This document shows positions 13,663 through 20,653 of a stretch of 26,768 nt of DNA, in pieces. The notes beneath the pieces were generated by a model. That model was not told the origin of the DNA, searched no databases, and worked only from the letters and a program-made list of their open reading frames with translations. Origin of the DNA: an uncultured Actinomycetes bacterium (GTDB lineage Bacteria; Actinomycetota; Thermoleophilia; Solirubrobacterales; 70-9); contig CAMLHB010000010.1 of assembly GCA_946479725.1 (NCBI GenBank), forward strand, positions 1 to 26,768, in the 5' to 3' direction. A program made the position numbers and the translations under genes. Each line of letters starts with the position of its first letter. Positions within the stretch are counted from its first letter, which is position 1.

Positions 13663-13818
13663 ACAGACGAGCCGGAACGCCGCGGAATCGCCCGGACGGC
13701 CAGGGAACGCCGATCCGCCGCTAGGCCGAAGACTTGGCTCTGCACCTGGCAACGGGCGGTGCAAAGCGGAACACCAAGGAATGCGCCCGACGGGAGTCGA
13801 ACCCGCGACCTTCGGCTT
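13648..13818. repeat. Right att-like direct repeat overlapping the tRNA 3' half
   Basis: This is the partner of 9656-9824. It covers the 3' half of the tRNA (13782-13818, T-arm, variable loop and 3' anticodon stem) and about 135 bp downstream of it. Since the 5' part of the tRNA is only on this side, this copy sits at the junction with the core chromosome. Integration here keeps an intact acceptor and T-arm. The imperfect identity between copies indicates that they were brought by different but related elements. Confidence 0.75.
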
Positions 13819-13877
13819 GAAAGACCGACGCTCTTTGGGCCCCCGAAAGGACCCGTTGACCACTGAGCTACGGGCGC
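13782..13877 (-). tRNA. tRNA gene with unusual D-loop insertion, anticodon UUC by position
   Basis: On the minus strand the 7-bp acceptor stem GCGCCCG/CGGGCGC is perfect with discriminator A, and CCA is not encoded. The T-arm GCGGG-TTCGACT-CCCGT is standard. The D-stem GCTC/GAGC pairs, but the D-loop is about 31 nt, holding a GGGTCC…GGCCC hairpin. The anticodon stem TCGGT/GCCGA encloses CTTTCAA, so positions 34-36 read UUC (Glu). The body resembles tRNA-Arg or tRNA-Lys types more than tRNA-Glu, so isotype is doubtful. It is the likely integration target of the element to its left. The gene may be functional or altered. Confidence 0.7.
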
Positions 13878-13940
13878 TCGGGGAGAACGATACCCGCGCA
13901 AGGGGTTCTGAGCATCTTCGGCAGGGTTAGAGTCCCTCGG

Positions 13941-14687
13941 ATGGAGCTTGGGATCGAGGGGAAAGTGGCTCTGGTCATGGGCGCAAGCCGAGGGATCGGG
14001 CGCGGTGTCGCCGGCGCTCTGGCTCGGGAAGGGGCCCGGGTCGCCCTGGCCAGTCGCTCAGAGGAGCGACTGGAGGAGGCGGTGGCGGAGATCGGGGGTG
14101 GCACTCCCTTCGTCGCGGATGCCACTGACCTGGAGCGGTTGGCTCGGCTGCCGCTCGAGGTCGCCGAGGCGCTGGGCTCGGTCGACATCCTCGTGACGAA
14201 TACCGGGGGACCTCCCCCTGGCGGGGCCCTCGACCATGGCTTCGAGGAATGGGAGGAGGCCTACCGCTCCCTCGTCCTGGCGCCGCGGGTGCTCGCGGGC
14301 GCAGTCGTCCCCGGGATGAAGGGCGAGGGCTGGGGTCGCATCGTCAACGTCGGCTCGACGACGACGATCGAGATCAATCCCGCCCTCAACCTCTCGAACG
14401 CACACCGGATGGCCGCGGTCGGCTTCTTCAAGACCCTGGCCCGCGAGATCGCGGGCGACGGGATCACGGTCAACACGGTCGCCACCGGCCGCTTCGCCAC
14501 CGACCGCATGGCCGAGCTCGCCGGCTCGATGGAGCTGGTCGAAGAGGTCGCGCAGAACGAAGTGCCGGCGGGCCGGCTCGGCACGGTCGAGGAGTACGGC
14601 GACCTCGTCGCCTTCCTCTGCTCCGAGCGCGCCGCCTACATCACCGGGACGGTCATCCCGATCGACGGCGGCCTGCTGAAGTCCTAG
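13941..14687 (+). CDS. SDR-family oxidoreductase with altered catalytic residues
   Basis: The 248-residue protein has the Rossmann layout of short-chain dehydrogenases: GASRGIGRG (14-22) for NAD(P), an NTGG strand (ILVTNTGGPPP), GRIVNVGSTTT, and the C-terminal ITGTVIPIDGG. The usual catalytic Y-x-x-x-K is not present: the aligned stretch reads LSNAHRMAAVGFFK, with Ser at the Tyr position and Arg at the Lys position. A subgroup of FabG-like SDRs also reads 'LSNAxR' here and may act differently or be inactive as a reductase. It is the first core gene right of the tRNA and overlaps the convergent thioredoxin-fold gene by 4 bases. Substrate unknown. Confidence 0.88.
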   Translation: MELGIEGKVALVMGASRGIGRGVAGALAREGARVALASRSEERLEEAVAEIGGGTPFVADATDLERLARLPLEVAEALGSVDILVTNTGGPPPGGALDHGFEEWEEAYRSLVLAPRVLAGAVVPGMKGEGWGRIVNVGSTTTIEINPALNLSNAHRMAAVGFFKTLAREIAGDGITVNTVATGRFATDRMAELAGSMELVEEVAQNEVPAGRLGTVEEYGDLVAFLCSERAAYITGTVIPIDGGLLKS

Positions 14688-14962
14688 GCCTCGGCCTTCG
14701 GGGCGAACAGCTGGCCCGCCTTGATCCGCTCGGCCATCGCCTTCGACTCGTCGCGGTAGGTCGTCCCGTCCTCGAACTCGATCACCGGGTACTTCTTCTG
14801 CCCCGAGAGCCGCTCCATCGCGCCGCGGTTCCAGGGCCAGAGGGACTCCTTCACGACCTCGTACTCGATCCCCTCGTCCTCGAGCGCCTTCTGCACCTTC
14901 CAGCAGGGGTGGCCCTCGTACTTGGCGAAGATCAGCGGGCAGCGGTGGAGCTTCACGGCCAT
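14684..14962 (-). CDS. Thioredoxin-fold (glutaredoxin/GST-N-like) small protein
   Basis: This 92-residue protein looks like a lone GST N-terminal/glutaredoxin domain: KLHRCPLIFAKYEGHPCWKVQKALEDEGIEYEVV (strand, helix with HPCWKVQ, strand), then KKYPVIEFEDGTTYRDESKAMAERI with the cis-proline (YPVI) and the 'ES' thiol-binding turn. The single cysteine in HPCWK could be redox active; there is no CxxC. It starts 4 bases after the stop of the broken beta-lactamase-like gene, in the prmC-lysS run. It may use mycothiol-like or other low-molecular thiols, since actinobacteria generally lack glutathione; that is inference. Confidence 0.75.
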   Translation of the reverse strand: MAVKLHRCPLIFAKYEGHPCWKVQKALEDEGIEYEVVKESLWPWNRGAMERLSGQKKYPVIEFEDGTTYRDESKAMAERIKAGQLFAPKAEA

Positions 14963-14966
14963 GCGC

Positions 14967-15768
14967 TCACCCTAACCCGATCAGCAGCCTCCGCGCCACC
15001 CCCCGCAGCGTCCGCTTGCCGTAGGCGTGGCTGGGATCGAACTCGGTGAAGATCGCCAGGGCCACCCGCCGACGGCCGCGCTTCAGCAGCGCCACCTGGT
15101 GGTCGACGCGGCCGCTGCCGCTGCCCCAGCCGCCCTTGAGGAAGAGCCTCCAGCCGCGCGGCACCACCCGCCCGACGCCCTAGCGCTGCGCGCGCACGAC
15201 GTGGGAGAGCAGGTAGCGCGCGTAGGCCCGGTGCCGCTGCGGGATATAGCGCTGCAGGTGGTAGATGAACCGCACCTGGTCGCGCGGGCTGGTCCGGCTG
15301 AGGCCCCAGATCGGGTGGTAGTGGAAGTCACGCATGCCGGCTACCCGAGCCAGCCGGCGGATCCGCCGCGGCCCCGACCATGTCCCGCACCGTCGTCACG
15401 GCGACGCTGTCGCTCCAGCGGATCATCGGCGCCAGCAGCCGCCGGTCGCGGCGCCGCAGCGGGTGATGATTGCGCTTGCGCAGCAGCGCCGCCAGCAGCA
15501 TCACCTTGAAGACGCTCGCCGCCGGCGCCGTGTCCCGCGCCCGGTATCCCCGGAAGCGCCCGCGCTGGTCGATCACCGCGAAGGCGACTTCCCCCGCCCG
15601 CCCCTGCGCATACCTCCGCGCGGCGGCGATGTGCGGCTGCCACGGCTTCGCTTCGCTCGCTGCCGGCGCCAGGAAAAAGACCAGGCACAGGCTCAATAGG
15701 ACCAAGCCAGGGCGTGCCGGCGGCGGAGCGGCAGTGCTCTGCACGACGCGAAGCCGACGGTGCGGCAT
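14967..15768 (-). pseudogene. Broken class A beta-lactamase-like serine hydrolase
   Basis: The frame begins MPHRRLRVV, has a signal peptide (GLVLLSLCLVFFLAPAASEA) and the hydrolase motifs ASVFK (SxxK) and SDS (SxN-like). Near 15358-15362 (GCGGCGGAT) one extra base shifts the frame and gives an early stop at 15328. In the corrected frame homology continues through RDFHYHPIWGLS… to a TAG at 15180-15182, after which LKGGWGSGSGRVDHQ supplies the KTG-like motif and the frame ends at 14967. Two separate lesions point to a true pseudogene, though sequencing error is possible for the frameshift. The rest of the sequence is well kept, so decay looks recent. It lies between lysS and the thioredoxin-fold gene. 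Confidence 0.8.
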
Positions 15769-15779
15769 GGCGCAGTGTC

Positions 15780-17300
15780 CTACTGAGCCTGCTCGCGCAT
15801 CGCCGGATAGATGATCACGTCCCGCAACGTCTTCGCCCCGGTCATGATCATCAGCAGGCGGTCGATCCCCAGGCCGCAGCCGCTCGCCGGGGGCATCCCG
15901 TATTCGAGCGCCCGCACGAACTCCTCGTCGTGGGGATGCGGATCGGCCTCGGCGCCGGTCTCCTGGCGTTCGCGCTGCTTGATGAAGCGCTCGCGCTGCT
16001 CGATCGGGTCGTTGAGGTCGGTGCCTCCGCCGACGATCTCCATCCCGGCGACGATCCCGTCGAAGGCCTCGCAGATGCGGGGGCTCTCCGGGTGGACCTT
16101 GACCAGCGGCCAGATGTCGATCGGCAGGTCGATGACGTAGGTCGGCTGGATCAGCTTCGGCTCGACGAACTTGCCCTGCAGGGTGTCGACGACGCCCGCC
16201 CAGTCGTCGTTCTCGTCGACCGCGTCGCCCGCCGCCTCGGCCAGCTCGTCGCGGCTCGCCTCGTAGATGTCGAGCCCGGTCTCCCGCAGCAGCTCGTCGC
16301 GCAGCCGCACCCGCGGCCACGGCGCCGCGAAGTCGATCTCGACCCCGTCGCGCTCCACCTTCGTCGTCCCCATCACCTGCTCGACGACGCTGGCGACCAG
16401 GATCTCGATGAACTCCATGACGCCGTTGTAGTCGGCGCCGCCGACGAACATCTCCAGCATCGTGAACTCGGGGTTGTGCTGGGGCGACATCCCCTCGTTG
16501 CGGAAGAACTTGCCGAACTCGTAGACGTCCTCGAAGCCGCCGACGATCGCCCGCTTCAGGTACAGCTCGGTCGCCGTCCGCAGGAAGAGCTCGCGGTCGA
16601 GCGCGTTGTGGTGGGTGACGAACGGCCGCGCCGCGGCGCCTCCGGTCAGCCGCTGCAGGACCGGCGTTTCCAGCTCGATCCAGCCGCGCTCGTGCATGTG
16701 AGCGCGGATCGCGAACAGCAGGTCGTTGCGCTTCTTGAAGATCTCCCGCGACCCCTCGTTGGCCATCAGGTCGAGTTCGCGCTGGCGGTAGCGCGTGTCC
16801 GGGTCGGAGATCCCGTGGAAGAGGTCCGGCGGGTCCTTCAGCGCCTTCGCCAGCAGCACGCACTCGCGGACGCCGATCGCCAGCTGCCCCCGCTTGGTCA
16901 CGTGCAGCGGCCCGGAGACGCCGACCAGGTCGCCGATGTCCAGTTCCTCGACCCGCTCGAACGCCTCCTCGCCGAGGACGTCGCGGCGCGCGTAGGCCTG
17001 GATCGTGCCGGTGATGTCGCGGACGTCGAGAAAGGCCGTCTTGCCGTGCCCGCGCTTGCCGGTCACCCGGCCCATCACCCGGTAGCTGAAGTCCTCGTGC
17101 TCGCCCTCCCCCAGCTCCGCCGGGTCGTGCTTCGCCGCGATCTCCTCGACGTGGGTCCGCCCGGGGAACGCGTGCGGGTAGGGATCGACCCCCTGCGCCC
17201 GCAGGCGCTCGACCTTGGCGCGGCGCTGCTCCTCGGTGGAGACGGCGACCGAGCGGTCGCCGGAGCCCTCAGGGCGCGTAGCCGACGGTGACTCGGTCAT
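15780..17300 (-). CDS. lysS: Lysyl-tRNA synthetase, class II
   Basis: This enzyme charges tRNA-Lys in the cytoplasm. The N-terminal OB-fold anticodon-binding domain spans roughly residues 60-160 (YRVMGRVTGKRGHGKTAFLDVRD). The class II catalytic core has motif 2, KFFRNEGMSPQHNPEFTMLE, and motif 3, GCGLGIDRLLM, near the C-terminus. Length is typical for bacteria. Two starts are possible: ATG 17309 (with AGGA only 2 bases away) or ATG 17300, preferred here. Either overlaps the prmC end. A lysine-charging enzyme next to a release-factor methyltransferase makes a translation-related run. Confidence 0.97.
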   Translation of the reverse strand: MTESPSATRPEGSGDRSVAVSTEEQRRAKVERLRAQGVDPYPHAFPGRTHVEEIAAKHDPAELGEGEHEDFSYRVMGRVTGKRGHGKTAFLDVRDITGTIQAYARRDVLGEEAFERVEELDIGDLVGVSGPLHVTKRGQLAIGVRECVLLAKALKDPPDLFHGISDPDTRYRQRELDLMANEGSREIFKKRNDLLFAIRAHMHERGWIELETPVLQRLTGGAAARPFVTHHNALDRELFLRTATELYLKRAIVGGFEDVYEFGKFFRNEGMSPQHNPEFTMLEMFVGGADYNGVMEFIEILVASVVEQVMGTTKVERDGVEIDFAAPWPRVRLRDELLRETGLDIYEASRDELAEAAGDAVDENDDWAGVVDTLQGKFVEPKLIQPTYVIDLPIDIWPLVKVHPESPRICEAFDGIVAGMEIVGGGTDLNDPIEQRERFIKQRERQETGAEADPHPHDEEFVRALEYGMPPASGCGLGIDRLLMIMTGAKTLRDVIIYPAMREQAQ

Positions 17301-18117
17301 CCCCTTCATAGTCCTGAAGGGTAGTCGCGTCGCGCAGCAGCTCGCGCATCGCCGGGCCGTGATGGGTGTCGTGCTCCATCGCCAGCTTCCAGCCGGAGGG
17401 CGTTTCGGCGATGACGCCGCGGATCACGCCGAGGCCGTCCTCGCCGCAGTCCCCGGTCACCGCCATCCGCGGCTCCTTCTGGATCTCCGGCGAGCGCTCG
17501 AAGATGGTCTCGTCGGTGACGTAGGGCATGTTGGCGATCACCAGGTCGACGTCTTCGGCTTCGACCGACTCCGGCAGCCCCTTGCCGACCGTCACCTCGA
17601 GCTCGAGCCCGAGCCGCTCGGCGTTCTCCCGCGCCGCTTCCACCGCCTCCGGCGAGAGGTCGGAGGCGGTCACCTTCAGGTCCGGCCGCTCCGACAGCAG
17701 CGCCAGCGCGATCGCGCCGGACCCGGTGCCGATCTCGTGCACGCGCGCCCCCTCGGGCAGCTGCGTCCCCACCTCGACCAGCAGCTCGGTCTCGCGGCGC
17801 GGCCAGAGCACGCGCTCGTCGACGTAGATCTCGAGGTTGCGGAACGGGGCGCGACCGAGGATGTAGGCCATCGGCTCGCGCTCGACCCGGCGCTGGACGT
17901 TGCGCTCGATCTTCACCGCCGCCTCGTCGTCGACCTCGCCGGCGCTCTCCACCGTCAGTTCGCTGGGCGCGACGCCGAGCGCGTCGGCAACCAGGATTTC
18001 GGCCTCGGTGCGGGAGTCTTCGACCCCGGCGGCGGCGATCCGCTCGGCCGCGTCGTCGAGGATCGCGCCCACGGTGCGAGCCGAAGGCCCCTCGCTCTGA
18101 ACGTCAATAGCCGCCAT
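17269..18117 (-). CDS. prmC: Release factor glutamine methyltransferase PrmC-like
   Basis: PrmC uses S-adenosylmethionine to methylate the glutamine of the GGQ loop of release factors. The N-terminal helical domain (about 15-95) is followed by the methyltransferase fold: VHEIGTGSGAIALAL (motif I), VTASDLSPEAVEAARENAERL, and VIANMPYV. The catalytic motif normally reads NPPY; here it is NMPY, which keeps Asn, Pro and Tyr but loses one Pro. ATG at 18117 is chosen because GGGAGGA lies at the right spacing, while the TTG nine bases upstream does not fit. The end overlaps the lysS start. No prfA gene is in view. Confidence 0.88.
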   Translation of the reverse strand: MAAIDVQSEGPSARTVGAILDDAAERIAAAGVEDSRTEAEILVADALGVAPSELTVESAGEVDDEAAVKIERNVQRRVEREPMAYILGRAPFRNLEIYVDERVLWPRRETELLVEVGTQLPEGARVHEIGTGSGAIALALLSERPDLKVTASDLSPEAVEAARENAERLGLELEVTVGKGLPESVEAEDVDLVIANMPYVTDETIFERSPEIQKEPRMAVTGDCGEDGLGVIRGVIAETPSGWKLAMEHDTHHGPAMRELLRDATTLQDYEGDDRVTVGYAP

Positions 18118-18133
18118 TACCGCCAATCCTCCC

Positions 18134-18163
18134 TAAGTAGACCGCTCCAAAGATTTTGCGCAA
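18134..18163 (-). promoter_or_regulatory. Possible sigma-70-type promoter of prmC-lysS
   Basis: On the minus strand TTGCGC (18163-18158) and TACTTA (18139-18134) are separated by 18 bases, in an AT-rich pocket of the 122-base gap between lgt and prmC. The -10 is followed closely by the ribosome binding site and ATG of prmC. No other match as good is in this gap. Confidence 0.35.
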
Positions 18164-18239
18164 GATAGCAGTGATCTGTTCGTCGAAGTGCCGATTTCTT
18201 GCCTCGCCTGCCGTGACATAAACGGCGATTCGGCGGCGT

Positions 18240-19025
18240 TCAAGCGGTTGCGCCCACCCGATCGTTCGCCGCGGGCCGCCAGATGCCTCCATGGCGACGG
18301 CTCACGATAGCGATCCAGAGCCCCCCGGCGGCGATCATCGCCAGGCTCTCCAGCTGCGCCTGGGTCAGCCCCAGCACGACGTGGGAGTTGCGGCGGAGGA
18401 ACTCGACGAGGAACCGCTCGGCCCCGGCGTAGACCAGGTAGATGGCGAAGAGGACGCCCGGTCGCACCCGGTCGCGCAGCTGCCAGAGCATCCAGGCCCC
18501 GAGGCCCATCGCCAGCGTCTCGTAGATCGGCGTCGGGTGGACGGTCTGGTCGGTCGGCACGGTGCCGTCGGGGTAGGACATCGCCCAGGGGCCGTTCCAG
18601 GCCTTGCCGTAGTCGCCGTCGCCGGAGAGCTGGCAGCCGCAGCGCCCGATCGCGTAGCCGAGCGCCAGCGCCGGCGCCGCCAGGTCGAGCAGGGCCAGAC
18701 CGAGGAAGCCGCGGTACCGAGACCAGAGGAGGACGGCGAGGGCGCCGCCGACCGCGCCGCCGTACCAGGTCAGGCCGGAGCCGCTGAAGATGTTGCCGAG
18801 CAGGTCGCTCTTGACCTCGCTGTAGTTGTCGACGATGAAGTAGACGCGGGAGCCGATCACGCCGCCGACCAGCGCCGAGAAGCCCATCTCGTAAGCCCAG
18901 TCCGGCGGCTTGCCGATCTCCTCCAGCCGCTTCCAGATCAGCGCCCCGGCGGCGAGGAAGGCGAGCGCGAACATCAGCCCGAAGCTCTGCAGCGTCACCG
19001 GCCCGAGGTGGATCTCGGGATACAT
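18240..19025 (-). CDS. lgt: Prolipoprotein diacylglyceryl transferase
   Basis: Lgt moves a diacylglyceryl group from phosphatidylglycerol to the lipobox cysteine of prolipoproteins in the cytoplasmic membrane. The 261-residue protein has several membrane segments (FGLMFALAFLAAGALIW, SALVGGVIGSRVYFIV, GGAVGGALAVLLWS, LLDLAAPALALGYAIG, then two C-terminal ones). The family signature is in IGRCGCQLSGDGDYG, followed by HPTPIYE and the AERFLVEFLRRN segment. ATG at 19025 follows the GST gene stop by 2 bases, so the reading frame is coupled to it; the longer upstream frame is an artefact. It ends the argF-GST-lgt run. Confidence 0.96.
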   Translation of the reverse strand: MYPEIHLGPVTLQSFGLMFALAFLAAGALIWKRLEEIGKPPDWAYEMGFSALVGGVIGSRVYFIVDNYSEVKSDLLGNIFSGSGLTWYGGAVGGALAVLLWSRYRGFLGLALLDLAAPALALGYAIGRCGCQLSGDGDYGKAWNGPWAMSYPDGTVPTDQTVHPTPIYETLAMGLGAWMLWQLRDRVRPGVLFAIYLVYAGAERFLVEFLRRNSHVVLGLTQAQLESLAMIAAGGLWIAIVSRRHGGIWRPAANDRVGATA

Positions 19026-19027
19026 CC

Positions 19028-19657
19028 CTAGCCCCCCGCCCCGCGCGCGCCGAGCGGCTCCATCGGGACGATCCCCGGCTGCGCTTCGACCCGCGCCAGC
19101 CAGGCCCGCACCGCCGGCAGCGCCTCGAGGTCGTGGCCGGCCTCGTCGGCGACGTGGGTGTAGGCGAATAGGGCGATGTCGGCGATCGTCAGGCTTCCGC
19201 CGACGAAGTACTCGCGCTCGCGCAGGTGCCGCTCCATCGCCTTCAGCGCCACCCGGCCGTCCTCCCGCTTCGCCTCCAGGCCCGGCGGCGGCATCAGCCC
19301 CGGCGGCGCGATCGAGTCCCAGAAGCGGACCACCGCCACCCCCGGCTCGTGCTTGTACTGCTCGAAGAACATCCACTGCAGGACCTGGGCGCGCTCGTAG
19401 GCGTCGTCCGGCAGGTACTCGGTGCCGTCGGCGAAGTACCAGAGGATCGCGTTCGACTCGGCCAGCGCCCGGCCGTCCTCGAGCACCACGGTCGGCACGT
19501 TCAGCGTCGGGCTGAGCCCGCCGAGGGTCCTGAGCCGGTCGGAGTGGTCGATCACCGACAGCTCCCGCCGCTCGTACTCGATCCCCAGCAGGGCGAGGAT
19601 CAGCCGCACCTTGTGGCAGTTGCCGGAGACCGGGTTGTCGTAGAGGACCAGGGTCAC
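19028..19657 (-). CDS. Glutathione S-transferase family protein
   Basis: The 209-residue protein has both GST domains. The N-terminal thioredoxin fold reads LVLYDNPVSGNCHKVRLILALLGIEYERREL, with SGNCHKV at the active position, then NVPTVVLEDGRALAESNAIL containing the cis-Pro and the ES thiol-binding pair. The helical C-terminal domain includes FVGGSLTIADIALFAYTHVADEAG, the common 'lTiADi' box. The start is GTG at 19657 with no strong ribosome binding site, 12 bases after argF. As for most actinobacteria, the natural thiol is unlikely to be glutathione; the substrate is unknown. Confidence 0.9.
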   Translation of the reverse strand: MTLVLYDNPVSGNCHKVRLILALLGIEYERRELSVIDHSDRLRTLGGLSPTLNVPTVVLEDGRALAESNAILWYFADGTEYLPDDAYERAQVLQWMFFEQYKHEPGVAVVRFWDSIAPPGLMPPPGLEAKREDGRVALKAMERHLREREYFVGGSLTIADIALFAYTHVADEAGHDLEALPAVRAWLARVEAQPGIVPMEPLGARGAGG

Positions 19658-19669
19658 GGGCCGGGCGGC

Positions 19670-20551
19670 CTAGGCGAGCAGCATCTCCAGCAGCGCCTTC
19701 TGCGCGTGCAGGCGGTTCTCGGCCTGGTCCCAGACGGCGGAGTGCTCGCCGTAGAGGACGTCGGCGGCGATCTCTTCGCCGGGGTGGGCGGGCAGGCAGT
19801 GGAGGACGATCGCCCGCTCCTTGGCGGCGGCGAGCAGGTCGCCGTCGAGCTGGAAGGGGGCGAGGTCGGCGCGACGGCGCGCCGCCTCCTCCTCGTCGCC
19901 CATGCTGACCCAGACGTCGGTGTAGAGGGCGTCGGCGTCGGCCGCGGCGGCGCGCGGGTCGGCGGTCAGCTTCGCCCCGTGGCCCTCCTCCAGCTGGTAG
20001 CCCTCGGGCGCGGCGATGACCACTTCGACCCCGGCCAGCTCGCCGAGGATCGCCAGCGAGCGGGCGACGTTGTTGCCGTCGCCGACATAGGCGAGGCGCA
20101 GGCCCTGCAGGTCGCCGAAGCGCTCCCGCAGCGTCAGCAGGTCGGCGATCGCCTGGCAGGGGTGGTGCAGCGGGGTGAGGCCGTTGACGACCGGCACCTC
20201 GGCCGCGGCGGCGAGCTCGGCGACGACCTCATGGGAGCCGGAGCGAATGACGATCGCGTCGACGTAGCGGGAGAGGACGCGGGCGGTGTCGCCGGTCGAC
20301 TCGCCGCGGGAGAGCTGCAGTTCGTCGCCACGCAGCATCACCCCGTGGGCGCCGAGCTCGGCGACGCCGACGTCGAAGCTAATCCGCGTCCGCGTCGAGG
20401 GCTTTTCGAAGACCAGGGCGATGCTGCGCCCGGCGAGCGAATCGCCGCCGACGCGCTCACGCCGCCCCGCTTTCAACTCGGCCGCGCGGTCGAGCAGCTT
20501 GCGGAGCTCGAACGCCCCGAGCTCTTCGCCGGTGATGAAGTCGCGCTTCAA
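19670..20551 (-). CDS. argF: Ornithine carbamoyltransferase
   Basis: OTC joins ornithine and carbamoyl phosphate to give citrulline, an arginine biosynthesis step. The carbamoyl phosphate loop is EKPSTRTRISFD; other family motifs are HHPCQAIADL and the ornithine-binding/catalytic HCLPAHPGEE. The 293 residues are within the usual range. The start is TTG at 20551, accepted because MKRDFITGEEL is a typical OTC N-terminus and no ATG fits; no Shine-Dalgarno is evident. No other arginine gene is in the window. The upstream gap carries the TTGATGCAGTT repeats. Confidence 0.95.
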   Translation of the reverse strand: MKRDFITGEELGAFELRKLLDRAAELKAGRRERVGGDSLAGRSIALVFEKPSTRTRISFDVGVAELGAHGVMLRGDELQLSRGESTGDTARVLSRYVDAIVIRSGSHEVVAELAAAAEVPVVNGLTPLHHPCQAIADLLTLRERFGDLQGLRLAYVGDGNNVARSLAILGELAGVEVVIAAPEGYQLEEGHGAKLTADPRAAAADADALYTDVWVSMGDEEEAARRRADLAPFQLDGDLLAAAKERAIVLHCLPAHPGEEIAADVLYGEHSAVWDQAENRLHAQKALLEMLLA

Positions 20552-20564
20552 GCCGTCAAGACTA

Positions 20565-20653
20565 CGAACTGCATCAACTTAACCACCTGCTGGGAGGCAA
20601 AGTTGATGCAGTTCGGGGGAGCTGCCGAACGGGGAATTTGATGCAGTTCGGGG
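20565..20653. repeat. Inverted plus direct copies of a GATGCAGTTCG element
   Basis: CGAACTGCATCAACTT (20565-20580) is the exact reverse complement of 20600-20615, giving a 16-bp perfect inverted repeat with a 19-base loop. The core TTGATGCAGTTCGGGG recurs at 20604-20619 and 20638-20653, ending against the ATG at 20654. GTTCGG…CCGAAC inside (20611-20630) adds another stem. The array fills the space between argF and the divergent EEP gene. It could be a regulator binding array, a repetitive extragenic element, or a short mobile repeat; it does not match the known ARG box. Confidence 0.65.

Noticed and set aside
13782..13877. Selenocysteine tRNA or class II tRNA with long variable arm
   Set aside because: The extra sequence lies between the two D-stem strands, not after the anticodon arm; a UCA anticodon would break the anticodon stem, and the variable loop is short.
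15783..16863. Minus-strand frame reaching into lysS upstream of the beta-lactamase-like gene
   Set aside because: It overlaps lysS in another frame and shows no family motif; the real gene starts at ATG 15768 with a signal peptide.
15714..17291. 525-residue plus-strand open frame opposite lysS
   Set aside because: It is the antisense shadow of lysS: GC-rich third positions keep the opposite frame open, and its product is a low-complexity Asp/Arg/Val/Leu mixture with no motif.
20565..20653. CRISPR or mobile-element end with terminal repeats
   Set aside because: Only three copies, no regular spacers, no transposase frame, no target-site duplication seen.
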